Of a stretch of 64,000 nt of DNA, positions 10,668-22,826 are shown in pieces. The notes beneath the pieces are model-generated. The model worked only from the letters and a program-made list of their open reading frames with translations, ran no database searches and was not told where the DNA came from. The position numbers were made by a program, and so were the translations under genes. The stretch lies in contig OY987302.1 in assembly GCA_963920635.1 (NCBI GenBank), positions 30,789,278-30,853,277 of the forward strand. The letters run 5' to 3'. Every line of letters starts with the position of its first letter. Position 1 is the stretch's first letter. This DNA comes from Pseudeuparius sepicola. Taxonomy: Eukaryota > Arthropoda > Insecta > Coleoptera > Anthribidae.

Positions 10668-12319
10668 TGTGGCGTTAAAATCACTCAAATAAAATTTTGG
10701 ACTGCTACTCAGGGTTAGAGGAGAGCTGGGTTATTCGCAGGTTCGTTAAAATTAATTATAGGTATATTTATTTATTTATTTTTAGTTAGAAATAGGGCGC
10801 CACCTACTTTTAAAATTTTTCTTATATCAAAATCACTTCTTAAAGTAGGAAATGGAAGTAAATATTGTCAATAGAAAAACCCTGAATCTCTGTATACCCT
10901 GCAATATTATTACTCAGAAAGAAAGGTCTAGTTCATTCCTTTATTCAAACCCTGCCTTCTTTTTCCACAAATAAAAATCACAAATGCGTGGAGACATTTA
11001 TTAGTTTTTCTTGAAAGTTTACATTTACCGTGAAGCAACCATTTGCCTATAATGTAACTGCCAAAATCAAACTTTAGATTACATATTTGCATCTACGAAA
11101 CGGTTTCGAAACTCTTCGTTTACAATTAGCATAATGATAAAATTATTATTCTTATATGATCATAAATTTAGAAAGTTGATTTAAATTTCTACGACTATAG
11201 GCAATTATAATTTTAAGGTTAAGTTTATACTACAAAAAATTATCAAAGTTCAGGTACGTTAAATCATAAAATCACTGTTATTAAATTAGCAGAATCACAA
11301 CTCAAATAAACTGAATGCAGATAAGGGTCAATCCTACCTCAACCATGTAGACGGTGTTTAGGTGCTATGAACCATTGCATACAATCAAACAAACCCCATG
11401 ACTCAGAGGCAGACGTTCCTACTATCCTTCAGTTGATGTGATTATTTCTGCATGAATCTTCTTATTTTTTCAAAATCTAACCTCTTGACAGCAAACTTCA
11501 AAATATTCACAAGCTTCCAGAAATTTTAACCTCTCATAAACTCTCGGAAATTAAGCTCTTGGAAATTAGACTGTCGGAAATTTTTAACGTCTCATAATTC
11601 CGTCTCATAATTATTCATAATTCCGTCTCATAATTATTCCCTATAAAAAATTATTGGTTTTTCCTTTGTTCTTCAAAAATTTATGAGTATACTCACCACT
11701 ATTGAGTGGGAATCCTTTTTAAATAATCCAAAGAAAACGAGTCAAATAGGCTTCACAGAACACATAAAAATTTTATGAAAATAGTTATTTTTTAACCTAA
11801 AAAAGATACACATTGAAAAATATCAATGAAAACTAATAACATGACGGCAAAACTTACGAAATCAGCTGTAGGATGACAAGAGCCAGAAAACATAATTAAT
11901 GGGAGTATTTCCACTTATAGGAACCTTACAAATCACTCTCCATTTGACTTCGGCCTGGTCTCCAATCAAACCAAAATAGACTTTGTCGAAAAGTTTCTTT
12001 AGAATCTCAAATCTGTGCCGAAAATTTTGTGTTTGTCTCCAATGCCGGAATAATATATCTAAATCAACAAAAACAAAAACAACCACGTTCCATTTCGGTG
12101 GTAACAGAAAACTAAACAAGTGCGTTGCCAGTGCCGTCTGCACGCGACTAGCGGAAAGTACTAGAAAGTTCTGGAAGGTGCCAGAGAAAACGCTCGCAAA
12201 CGGCGTGTCAGTGGACTTTAGCAAAGAAGAGCGGAAAGTCACTTCTCACCACTACCGCTAGATGGCATCACTTGTTCAAATTATATTTCTATAAAAGATG
12301 GGAATTTGCAAATGTTACA
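10668..12319 (-). repeat. 3' LTR of gypsy copy 1 (1652 bp)
   Basis: It begins TGTGGCGTTAAAATC on the plus strand and ends AATGTTACA. It is closely similar to the other three LTRs, with small indels (it lacks about 35 bp near 11068 that are present in the copy 1 5' LTR). It holds tandem CGTCTCATAATT units at about 11588-11640 and a heat-shock element at 12164-12176. The open frame at 11862-12242 recurs in other LTRs but shows no recognisable protein. Confidence 0.93.
12164..12176. promoter_or_regulatory. Heat-shock element in LTR (copy 1, 3' LTR)
   Basis: GAAAGTTCTGGAA is a perfect three-unit HSF-binding array (GAA-nn-TTC-nn-GAA), about 145 bp inside the U3 end of the LTR. The same 13 bases occur in all four LTRs of this family. 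Confidence 0.7.
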
Positions 12320-12331
12320 CTATCCCTCTCC
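12320..12331 (-). other. Polypurine tract of gypsy copy 1
   Basis: On the minus strand GGAGAGGGATAG directly precedes the 3' LTR start TGTAAC. This position and composition fit the plus-strand DNA primer of LTR retroelements. Copy 2 has the same tract at 17947-17958. Confidence 0.8.
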
Positions 12332-12849
12332 AAAAAAAAAGGACTCAACGAGGACTTGATATAACGAAAACTTATTCAGAAAAAATTGAAGGTATAAAGA
12401 AAATTAGGAGAATATGTAACTAGACGAACCTTTTTTATGTCAGTAATCTGACAATTATTTAGCAGTTAGAGCACTTCGGTGGGAGGTGATATCAACGTGT
12501 ACCAAACGTCCAAATACATGGAGACACAATTATTATAACTAAAATCGGGATAAGACAAAATCGGTTAATGACATCTTCGGGATATCTTAATCCACCATAA
12601 GATTCGACTCACATACTAACTAGATTCGCTAGATATTTACAAATAAAACTATTTTACAAGGGGGGAAATAATATGTATTGTATGGCGGCCAACTCATACT
12701 AACACATATGATAACTAACCTAGCGTAGTTATTTTCGGGGAAGCGGTTATTTTAAACCTTAATAGCGCCAAGACCTCGCTAGAAGGTCGCTAAACAAAGA
12801 AACTTACATAATACTTGGGCACACACTGCCACCAGGTAACAAAAGAAAA

Positions 12850-13925
12850 TCAGTCGCAGATACTAGAACTAATAGAAGCGTTTTCATCATCGTCTCCATA
12901 ACCCAAATAAGGTTTTAGGTCCTTTATATGCCATTTTCCGACACGAGTACCATCTTCGTCTACCAAATCATATACCAAATTTGACATTTTTTTAAGAACC
13001 TTTGCCAACACAAATCGGGGAGCCAACTTAGCAGAAAACTTTTCCCCAGCTATGGATAAGACTTTATTGCGTCGCCAGACAAAATCGCCTACTTTAAAAG
13101 AGACATCATGCTTCCGTAAGTTATATGCCTTTGAGCTATGCTCATAAGCAATATGAAGTTTTTTACGAACCTCACTAAAAATATCTGATAAATTCTGGAG
13201 TTCAGAAGCATATGAATTACGATCTCCAGGTAAAATTTCAAAATCTTCTGAGGGTGGTATCTGACCATAATATTTACCAGAAATAGGTAAGTGTCTACCA
13301 AAAACTAAAAATGCTGGAGTGAAACCAGTAACTTCATGCTTTGCCGTATTAATGGCAAACCGAATATTTGGTATTTCCACGTCCCAATTAAGTCGCCCAA
13401 TAAATCAAATCGTAAAATGAAATCACTTCCAAAAACAAAATTGTGAAGTAAAGAGGGAACTATAGAAGATCTTATAACGCGACAAATACCATCTACAACA
13501 ATAGGCATATCCACAATACCGGTTATACTTTTAGGTGTATCGTCAGCAGTGGCTATAGAAGGAAACGTAGGATCTAAAATTTTCAAACCTAGTTTTTCAA
13601 CTACTGGAATCCCAGCGGCTCCAACTACAGTATCAGTACTGCCTGAGTCTAAAAGTCCACAAATATCAACACCAAAAACATTTACTAAAACATATGGTCT
13701 ATTATCCCCAGACCTTGTACTAAAAAGAGCAGCTATATTAGATATGTTTGAAGTAATAGCTGTTCGGTAAAAACTACGCACCCTTTTCAGCCAATTTTCC
13801 CTATCAACATTATCAAAATAAACTCTGGTTTTTAGATTAGAAGAAACACGACCAGAACATGCCTCTTGTCCATTAGTTTTTTGAACACTCCTGACAATCA
13901 GTAACTTTAACCCCTGGGTTGCCAC
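12850..13925 (-). pseudogene. Gypsy copy 1 pol remnant: protease fused by deletion to integrase C-terminus
   Basis: Read from 13925 down, this starts with a linker then a retropepsin core containing LLDSGSTDTVVG (Asp-Ser-Gly active-site triad) and FVFGSDFILRF. At about 13390-13400 it jumps to the last part of integrase: FAINTAKHEVTGFTPAFLVFG, then FKVGDFVWRRNKVL and YDLVDEDG near the end at 12850. Reverse transcriptase, RNase H and the integrase DDE core are all gone. The two pieces are in different frames. Copy 2 has the same junction, so the deletion predates the split of the copies. A retained protease could only act if gag-pro were expressed. Confidence 0.85.
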
Positions 13926-15288
13926 ATTTGAAACAAAAAAGCTTGCACTTCAACTTGCAGTCATGAAAAGTATGATTAGGACCTAAACAATTCCAACATG
14001 TAATTGAGCTTTTCTGGACAGCCTGACTAGATGACGTTGAAACAGTTGCCAAAGTAGAATCAGTAGCAACAGCTACGTTACCCTTTTGTTTGTTTGTTTG
14101 AGGTTTAGGTCTGTACTGAGTTGATTTTCGATTTAGCTTTGACGTATCATTGTTGCTAGTATTACCAGAAACAGAAAGAGCACCACATTCAACTTGTAAC
14201 CTTGACACTTCCAAAGAGGTGGTTTGTTTAGTTTTTAAAAATTTAGCTTCTTCCAACTTTCTACATAAAGATGACAATCATGAAACAGTATCTATTTCCT
14301 CTAGGGCAAGTTGTGTTATATATTCCGGGAGAAGATTTTGTCTAATATGCTTGACTTTGATAGTCTGAGCAGCAGGTCTACTCAAACGAGAAAATAGATT
14401 TTCTAATTTAGCAACAAAAATTAAAACAGTTTCGTTCCTTTTTTGTTTTTGCATCCTGATTTGTTCCCAAATATCATCATCATGATTAGGTGGTAAAAAA
14501 TCATTTTTTAAAGGTATTACTAAAGATTGCCAGTCCTGAACACTATTTTTAATGCTGCGATACCAGACAAAAGCATCTCCTACAAATAATTCTACTGCCG
14601 AGGCAAACAAGTCTTGTTCACTAACCTTGCGAGATTCTGCAAGCTCACAAACAGTTTCTAAGAATGAAAAAACATTTTTAGGATCGCCATTAAATTTTAT
14701 TGACTAATCCGCAACTGGACTTGCCTTAGAAATATAGGTAACAACAGGTGCAGGCACATTTATAATAGGAACTCTCCCTATAAAATTATCCTCAAAATTT
14801 GTATCTTTACGATCAGCCTCGTTAGAAATTTTCTCTACTAAATCTCCCTCTAGTTGGTAACAAGTTGCATATGACTCTCTTTGAAAAACTTTTGCTTCAT
14901 CGTTATTTTCCGGAACAACCATACGTTTAATATGTCCCGCTATTTGTGAAAGTCTAGACTTAATAACCTTAAAAAGAGAATCACTTTCTGTAACCTCAAA
15001 TTCTGCAATTGACGTTGCTATAGACTCTAACGTAAAAGTAATGGCTTGATTTTCTATTTCATACGTGACTGTATATTGTGACATGTCAATGGTAGAATCT
15101 GGGTTCCCAATTTCACGAGCCAAGGCTCTGCCTAAGATTTTTCGCTTATCTTCTACTGCTTTAGCAGTACAAAGACCTCTAATATTGAGTTCATAATCTA
15201 AATCATTTTGACGTAAGTGATTCACTTTAAATGGTTCCTTTTTCATGATTTCAAAATTTAAATTTTTGCCAAGTCGTTTCAAATTCAA
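13873..15288 (-). pseudogene. Gypsy copy 1 gag with two in-frame stops
   Basis: One continuous frame on the minus strand is broken only by TAG at 14704-14706 and TGA at 14278-14280. The N-terminal section (15288-14707) is not diagnostic. After TAG the frame gives KFNGDPKNVFSFLE and LFVGDAFVWYRSI, a typical gypsy capsid region with WEQIRMQKQK further on. After TGA come a basic linker and two zinc knuckles: CWNC..H..C (Cys2HisCys complete) and FCFKCGNPGV..C (His position lost). The frame ends in TAA preceded by the slippery heptamer A-AAA-AAC at 13876-13882. Gag would coat RNA and form particles; as it stands three fragments would be made. Confidence 0.85.
13876..13882 (-). promoter_or_regulatory. 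Candidate -1 ribosomal frameshift site, copy 1
   Basis: In the gag frame the last codons read TCA AAA AAC TAA, giving a canonical X-XXY-YYZ slippery heptamer (A-AAA-AAC) right before the gag stop. In copy 1 a one-base deletion about 25 nt downstream takes protease out of the -1 frame. Confidence 0.6.
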
Positions 15289-15397
15289 AAATAGTAAAGT
15301 AAAGTATCCACTAGGACTTCAATTTGTGACGAAAGAAGGAAGGCACAACAAAAAGTTAAAAGTTTAGGTGAATTAAACTAGTCTTATTTTTAATCGG

Positions 15398-15416
15398 GCC
15401 CCACGTCTAGGCGTCA
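15398..15416 (-). other. Possible primer-binding site, copy 1
   Basis: On the minus strand TGACGCCTAGACGTGGGGC lies 14 nt inside the 5' LTR end. It resembles tRNA-Lys-type primer sites of insect gypsy elements but is not a perfect match, and the 14 nt offset is unusual. Copy 2 has the equivalent site at about 21030-21046. Confidence 0.4.
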
Positions 15417-15430
15417 TTTATTTTTATTTG

Positions 15431-16316
15431 TGTGGCGTTAAAATCACTCAAATAAAATTTTGGGGTGCTACTCAGGGTTAGAGGAGAGCTGGGTTATTCG
15501 CAGGTTCGTTAAAATTTATTATAGGTATATTTATTTATTTTTTTTTAGTTAGAAATAGGGCGCCACCTACTTTTAAAATTTTCCTTATATCAAAATCACT
15601 TCTTAAAGTAGGAAATGGAAGTAAATATTGTCAATAGAAAAACCCCGAATCTCTGTATACCCTGCAATATTATTAATCAGAAAGAAAGGTCTAGTTCATT
15701 CCTTTATTCAAACCCTGCCTTCTTTTTCCACAAATAAAAATCACAAATGCATGGAGACATTTATTAGTTTTTCTTGAAAGTTTACATTTACCGTGAAGCA
15801 ACCATTTGCCTATAATGTAACTGCCAAAATGACAGACACCTTTCCAAGATATAATTAAATTTAAAATCAAACTTTAGATTACATATTTGCATCTACGAAA
15901 CGGTTTTGAAACTCTTCGTTTACAATTAGCATAACGATAAAATTATTATTCTTATATTATCATAAATTTAGAAAGTTGATTTAAATTTCTACGACTATAG
16001 GCAATTATAATTTTAAGGTTAAATTTATACTACAAAAAATTATCAAAGTTCAGGTAAGTTAAATCATAAAATCACTGTTATTAAATTAGCAGAATCACAA
16101 CTCAAATAAACTGAATGCAGATAAGGGTCAATCCTACCTCAACCATGTAGACGGTGTCTAGATGCTATGAACCATTGCATACAATCAAACAAACCCCATG
16201 ACTCGGAGGCAGATGTTCCTACTATCCTTCAGTTGATGAACGCACATGTGTGATTATTTCTGCATGAATCTTCTTATTTTTTCAAAATCTAACCTCTTGA
16301 CAGCAAACTTCAAAAT
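15431..16316 (-). repeat. 5' LTR of gypsy copy 1, inner part
   Basis: This starts TGTGGCGTTAAAATC like the 3' LTR and runs until CTTCAAAAT, where copy 2 starts. The missing remainder resumes at 23399. Confidence 0.92.
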
Positions 16317-17946
16317 TGTAGCGATAAAATCACTCAAATAAAATTTAGGGGTGCTACTCAGGGTTAGAGGAGAGCGGGGTTATTCGTAGGTTCGTTAAAA
16401 ATTTTATTATAGGTATATTTATTTATTTTTAGTTAGAAATAGGGCGCCACCTACTTTTGAAATTTTCCTTATATCAAAATCACTTCTTAACGTAGGAAAT
16501 GGAAGTAAATATTGTCAATAGAAAAATCCTGAATCTCTGAATACCCTGCAATATTATTAATCAGAAAGAAAGGTCTAGTTCATTCCTTTATTCAAACTCT
16601 GCCTTCTTTTTCACAAATAAAAATCATAAATGCGTGGAGACATTTATTAGTTTTCCTTGTAAGTTTACATATACTGTGAAGCAACCATTTGCTTAAAATG
16701 TAACTGCCAAAATGACAGACATCTTTCGAAGATGTAATTAAATTTAAAACCAAACTTTAGAATACATATTTGCATCTACGAAACGGTTTTTAAACTCTTC
16801 GTTTACAATCAGCATAATGATAAACTTATTATTCTTACGTGATCATAAATTTAGAAAGTTGATTTAAAGTTTTACGACTATTGGCAAGTATAATTTTAAG
16901 GTTAAGTTTACACCACAAAAATCATCAAAGTTCGTGTACGTTAAATCATAAAATCACTGTTATTAAATTAGCAGAATCACAGCTCAAATAAACTGAATGC
17001 AGATAAGGGTCACTCCTACCTCAACCATGTAGACGGTGTCTAGGTGTTACGAACCATTGCATACAATCAAACAAACCCCATGACTCGGAGGCGGAGGTTC
17101 CTACTATCCTTCAGTTGACGAACGTACATGTGTGATTATTTCTGCATGAGTCTTCTTATTTTTCAAAATCTAACCTGTTGACAGCAAACTTCAAAATATT
17201 TACAAACTTCCAGAAATTTATTTAACCTTCTGAAAATTAGGCTGTCGGATATTCCCGGAAATTAAGCTCTTGGAAATTAGACTGTCGGTAATTTTTAACG
17301 TCTCATAATTCCGTCTCATAATTATTCCCTATAAAAAATTATTGGTTTTTCCTTTGTTCTTCAAAAATTTATGAGTATACTCACCACTATTGAGTGGGAA
17401 TCCTTTTTAAATAATCCAAAGAAAACGAGTCAAATAGGCTTCACAGAACACATAAAAATTTCATGAAAGTAGTTATTTTTTAACGAAATCTGCTGTAGGA
17501 TGACAAGGGCCAGAAAACATAATTAATGGGAGTATTTCCACTTATAGGAACCTAACAAATCACTCTCCATTTGACTTCGGCCTGGTCTCCAATCAAACCA
17601 AAATAGACTTTGTCGAAAAGTTTCTTTAGAATCTCAAATCTGTGCCGAAAATTTTGTGTTTGTCTCCAACGCCGGAATAATATATCTAAATCAACAAAAA
17701 CAAAAAACAACCACGTTCCATTTCGGTGGTAACAGAAAACTGACAAGTGCGTTGCCAGCGCCGTCTGCACGCGACTAGCGGAAAGTACTAGAAAGTTCTG
17801 GAAGGTGCCAGAGAAAACGCTCGCGAACGGCGTGTCAGTGGAATTTAGCAAAGAAGAGTGGAAAGTCACTTCTCACCACTACCGCTAGATGGCATCACTT
17901 GTTCAAATTATATTTCTATAAAAGATGGGAATTTGCAAATGTTACA
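16317..17946 (-). repeat. 3' LTR of gypsy copy 2 (1630 bp)
   Basis: TG..CA bounded and nearly identical by eye to the copy 2 5' LTR once the hAT insertion is removed, implying younger age than copy 1. The heat-shock element is at 17791-17803 and the polypurine tract follows at 17947-17958. Confidence 0.93.
17791..17803. promoter_or_regulatory. Heat-shock element in LTR (copy 2, 3' LTR)
   Basis: GAAAGTTCTGGAA, identical to the site in the other LTRs of the family. Confidence 0.7.
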
Positions 17947-18476
17947 CTATCCCTCTCCAAAAAAAAAGGACTCAACGAGGACTTGATATAACGAAAACTT
18001 ATTCAGAAAAAATTGAAGGTATAAAGAAAATTAGGGGAATATGTAACTAGACAAACCTTTTTTATGTCAGTAATCTGACAATTATTTAGTAGTTAGAGCA
18101 CTTCGGTGGGAGGTGATATCTACGGGTACCAAACGTCCAAATACATGGAGACACAATTATTATAACTAAAATCGGGATAAGACAAAATCGGTTAATGACA
18201 TCTTCGGGAAATCTTAATCCACCATAAGATTCGACTCACATACTAACTAGATTCGCTAGATATTTACAAATAAAACTATTTTACAAGGGGGGAAATAATA
18301 TGTATTGTATGGCGGCCAACTCATACCAACATATATAATAACTAACCTAAGGTAGTTATTTTCGGGGAAGCGGTTATTTTAAACCTTAATAGCGCCAAAA
18401 CCTCGCTAGAAGGTAGCTAAACAAAGAAACTTACATTATACTTGGGCACACATTGCCACCAGGTAACAAAAGAAAA

Positions 18477-19503
18477 TCAGTCGCAGATACTAGAACTAAT
18501 AGAAGCGTTTTCATCATCGTCTCCATTACCCAAATAAGGCTTTAGGTTCTTTATATGCAATTTTCCGACACGAGTACCATCTTCGTCTACCAAATCATAT
18601 ACCAAATTTGACAATTTTTTAAGAACCTTTGCCAACACAAATCGGGGAGCCAACTTAGCAGAAAACTTTTCCCCAGCTTTGGATAAGACTTTATTGCGTC
18701 GCCAGACAAAATCGCCTACTTTAAAAGAGACATCACGCTTCCGTAAGTTATATGCCTTTGAGCTACGCTCATAAGCAATATGAAGTTTTTTACGAATCTC
18801 ACTAAAAATAGCTGATAAATTCTGGAGTTCAGAAGCATATGAATTACGATCTCCAGGTAAAATTTCAAAATCTTCTGTGGGTGGTATCTGACCATAATAT
18901 TTACCAGAAATAGGTAAGTGTCTACCAAAAACTAAAAATGCTGGAGTGAAACCAGTAACTTCATGCTTTGCCGTATTGATAGCAAACTGAATATTTGGTA
19001 TTTCCACGTCCCAATTAAGTTACCCAATAAATCAAATCGTAAATTGAAATCACTTCCAAAAACAAAATTGTGAGATAAAGAGGGAACTATAGAAGATCTT
19101 ATAACACGACAAATACCATCTACAACAATAGGCATATCCACAATACCGGTTATACTTTTAGGTGTATCATCAGCAGTAGCTATAGAAGGAAACGTAGGAT
19201 CTAAAATTTTCAAACCTAGTTTTTCAACTACTGGAATCCCAGCGGCTCCCAACTACAGTATCAGTACTGCCTGAGTCTAAAAGTCCACAAATATCAACAC
19301 CTAAAACATTTACTAAAACATATGGTCTATTATCTCCAGACCTTGTACTAAAAAAAGCAGCTATATTAGGTACGTTTGAAGTAATAGCTGTTCGGTAAAA
19401 ACTACGCACTCTTTTCGACCAATTTTCTCAATCAACATTATCAAAATAAACTCTGGTTTTTAGATTAGAAGAAACACGACCAGAAACATGCCTCTTGACC
19501 ATT
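18477..19503 (-). pseudogene. Gypsy copy 2 pol remnant: protease plus integrase C-terminus
   Basis: Same architecture and same deletion junction (about 19017-19025) as copy 1. The protease DSG motif LLDSGSTDTVV sits in the frame covering 19224-19409, and a one-base insertion near 19248 moves the rest of protease to another frame (18932-19252). The integrase tail (18477-19007) is intact and nearly identical to copy 1. A TGA in the linker interrupts the frame that would follow a -1 shift from gag. Reverse transcriptase and the integrase catalytic core are absent. Confidence 0.85.
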
Positions 19504-20875
19504 AGTTTTTTGAACACTTCTGACAATCAGTGACTATAACCCCTGGGTTGCCACATTTAAAACAAAAAAGCTTGCGCTTCAACTTGCAGTCATGAAAAGT
19601 ATGATTAGAACCTGAACAATTCCAACATGTAATTGAGCTTTTCTGGACAGCCTGACTAGATGACGTTGAAACAGTTGCCAAAGTAGAATCAGTAGCAACA
19701 GCTATGTTACCCTTTTGTTTGTTTGTTTGAGGTTTAGGTCTGTACTGAGTTGATTTTCGATTTAGCTTTGACGTATCATTGTTGCTAGTATTACCAGAAA
19801 CAGAAAGAGCACCACATTCAACTTGTAACCTTGACACTTCCAAAGAGGTGGTTTGTTTAGTTTTTAAAAATTTAGCTTCTTCCAACTTTCTACATAAAGA
19901 TGACAATCATGAAACAGTATCTATTTCCTCTAGGGCAAGTTGTGTTATATATTCCGGGAGAAGATTTTGTCTAATATGCTTGACTTTGATAGTCTGAGCA
20001 GCAGGTCTACTCAAACGAGAAAATAGATTTTCTAATTTAGCAACCAAAATTAAAACAGTTTCGTTCCTTTTTTGTTTTTGCATCCTGATTTGTTCCCAAA
20101 TATCATCATCATGATTAGGTGGTAAAAAATCATTTTTTAAAGGTATTACTAAAGATTGCCAGTCCTGAACACTATTTTTAATGCTGCGATACCAGACAAA
20201 AGCATCTCCTACAAATAATTCTACTGCCGAGGCAAACAAGTCTTGTTCACTAACCTTGCGAGATTCTGCAAGCTCACAAACAGTTTCTAAGAATGAAAAA
20301 ACATTTTTAGGATCGCCATTAAATTTTATTGACTAATCCGCAACTGGACTTGCCTTAGAAATATAGGTAACAACAGGTGCAGGCACATTTATAATAGGAA
20401 CTCTCCCTATAAAATTATCCTCAAAATTTGTATCTTTATGATCAGCCTCGTTAGAAATTTTCTCTACTAAATCTCCCTCTAGTTGGTAACAAGTTGCATA
20501 TGACTCTCTTTGAAAAACTTTTGCTTCATCGTTATTTTCCGGAACAACCATACGTTTAATACGTCCCGCTATTTGTGAAAGTCTAGACTTAATGACCTTA
20601 AAAAGAGAATCACTTTCTGTACCCTCAAATTCTGCAATTGACGTTGCTATAGACTCTAACGTAGAAGTAATGGCTTGATTTTCTATTTCATACGTCACTG
20701 TATATTGTGACATGCCAATGGTAGAATCTGGGTTCCCAATTTCACGAGCCAAGGCTCTGCCTAAGATTTTTCGCTTATCTTCTACTGCTTTAGCAGTACG
20801 AAGACCTCTAATATTGAGTTCATAATCTAAATCATTTTGACGGAAGTGATTCACTTTAAATGGTTCCTTTTCCAT
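19502..20875 (-). pseudogene. Gypsy copy 2 gag with the same two in-frame stops
   Basis: The frame matches copy 1 residue by residue over most of its length, including TAG at 20333-20335 and TGA at 19907-19909. The capsid motif LFVGDAFVWYRSI and zinc knuckle CWNC..H..C are kept; the second knuckle again lacks His. The slippery heptamer lies at 19505-19511, just before TAA. In this copy the -1 frame after the heptamer runs on into the protease linker (to the TGA about 65 nt downstream), so the gag-pro arrangement is better preserved here. Confidence 0.85.
19505..19511 (-). promoter_or_regulatory. Candidate -1 ribosomal frameshift site, copy 2
   Basis: A-AAA-AAC in the gag frame directly before TAA; the -1 frame continues into the protease upstream linker. 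Confidence 0.65.
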
Positions 20876-22131
20876 GATTTCAAAATTTAAATTTTTGCCA
20901 AGTCGTTTCGAATTTCAAAAATAGTAAAGTAAAGTATCCACTAGGACTTTAATTTGTGACGAAAGAAGGAAGGCACAATAAAAAGTCCAAAGTTTAGGTG
21001 AATGAAACTAGTCTTATTTTTAATCGAACCCCACGTCTAGGCGTCATTTATTTTTATTTGTGTAGCGATAAAATCACTCAAATAAAATTTAGGGGTGCTA
21101 CTCAGGGTTAGAGGAGAGCGGGGTTATTCGTAGGTTCGTTAAAAATTTTATTATAGGTATATTTATTTATTTTTAGTTAGAAATAGGGCGCCACCTACTT
21201 TTGAAATTTTCCTTATATCAAAATCACTTCTTAACGTAGGAAATGGAAGTAAATATTGTCAATAGAAAAACCCTGAATCTCTGTATACCCTGCAATATTA
21301 TTAATCAGAAAGAAAGGTCTAGTTCATTCCTTTATTCAAACTCTGCCTTCTTTTTCACAAATAAAAATCATAAATGCGTGGAGACATTTTTTAGTTTTTC
21401 TTGTAAGTTTACATATACTGTGAAGCAACCATTTGCTTAAAATGTAACTGCCAAAATGACAGACATCTTTCGAAGATGTAATTAAATTTAAAACCAAACT
21501 TTAGAATACATATTTGCATCTACGAAACGGTTTCGAAACTCTTCGTTTACAATCAGCATAATGATAAGCTTATTATTCTTACGTGATCATAAATTTAGAA
21601 AGTTGATTTAAAGTTTTACGACTATTGGCAAGTATAATTTTAAGGTTAAGTTTATACCACAAAAATCATCAAAGTTCGTGTACGTTAAATCATAAAATCA
21701 CTGTTATTAAATTAGCAGAATCACAGCTCAAATAAACTGAATGCAGATAAGGGTCACTCCTATGTCAACCATGTAGACGGTATCTAGGTGTTACGAACCA
21801 TTGCATACAATCAAACAAACCCCATGACTCGGAGGCGGACGTTCCTACTATCCTTCAGTTGATGAACGTACATGTGTGATTATTTCTGCATGAGTCTCCT
21901 TATTTTTCAAAATCTAACCTCTTGACAGCAAACTTCAAAATATTTACAAACTTCCAGAAATTTATTTAACCTTCTGAAAATTAGGCTGTCGGATATTCCC
22001 GGAAATTAAGCTCTTGGAAATTAGACTGTCGGAAATATTTAACGTCTCATAATTCCGTCTCATAATTATTCCCTATAAAAAATTATTGGTTTTTCCTTTG
22101 TTCTTCAAAAATTTATGAGTACACTCACCAC

Positions 22132-22826
22132 TAGGCCTGAGACAAAATATCGATAAAATCGAAAGTATCGATAAATCGAAATATCGATCTTATCGATATT
22201 TTCGATCTTATCGATTTTATCGATCTTTTCGATTTTATCGATCTTTTCGATCTTTTCGATTTTATCGATCTTTCGATTTTATCGATCTTTCGATTTTATC
22301 GATATTTTCGATTTTATCGATCTTTTCGATTTTATCGATCTTTTCGATTTTTTCGATATTTTCGTTCTTTTCGATTTTATCGATCTTTTCGATTTTATCG
22401 ATATTTTTGATTTTATCGATCTTTCCAATTATATCTATCTTTTGAAATTGTTTGCGAAAATAAAGGAAATTGCTGCACCCATTGTGTCCAGACCGCGTCC
22501 GCAGCAAGCCGATCGGCCTTTTTTTGTTTAGCTTCTTAAATAAAATTGATTATATCGATTTTATCAATAAGATCAATTATATCGATAAGATCGATTTTAT
22601 CGATAAGATCGATTTTATCAACATGATCGATAAGATCGATTGTATCAATAAGATCGATTGTATCGATAAGATCAATTTTATCGATAAGATCGATTTTATC
22701 GATAAGATCGATTTCATCGATAAGATCGATTTTATCGATAAGATCGATTTTATCGATTTATCGATTTTATCGATATTTTTTCAGTATCGATTTCCGATAC
22801 TGAAATTCGGAGATCGAACAGCCCTA
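22132..22826. mobile_element. hAT-type MITE made of TATCGATA-rich repeats
   Basis: The 695 bp element starts TAGGCCTGAGAC and ends GATCGAACAGCCCTA, giving imperfect terminal repeats of TAGGGCTG type. An 8 bp target duplication CTCACCAC lies at 22124-22131 and 22827-22834, as expected for hAT. Two arrays of TCGAT-containing units fill it: CGATTTTATCGATCTTTT type on the left and CGATAAGATCGATTTTAT type on the right, around a unique middle (about 22440-22540). Open frames through the arrays (KIDKIEK-like, IDKIDFI-like) are repeat artefacts. No transposase is encoded. Confidence 0.88.

Noticed and set aside
11862..12242. 126-codon open frame in the gypsy LTR, seen also at 17552-17869 and 23756-24136
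   Set aside because: It recurs only because the LTR recurs, has an open frame on the opposite strand too, and shows no domain. Frame is not maintained in all four LTRs.
16317..16320. TATA box at the LTR start (TTTTATAGAAATATAA on the minus strand near 12290)
   Set aside because: It lies only about 20-30 bp from the U3 end, upstream of the heat-shock element, so it is an unlikely core promoter; not annotated.
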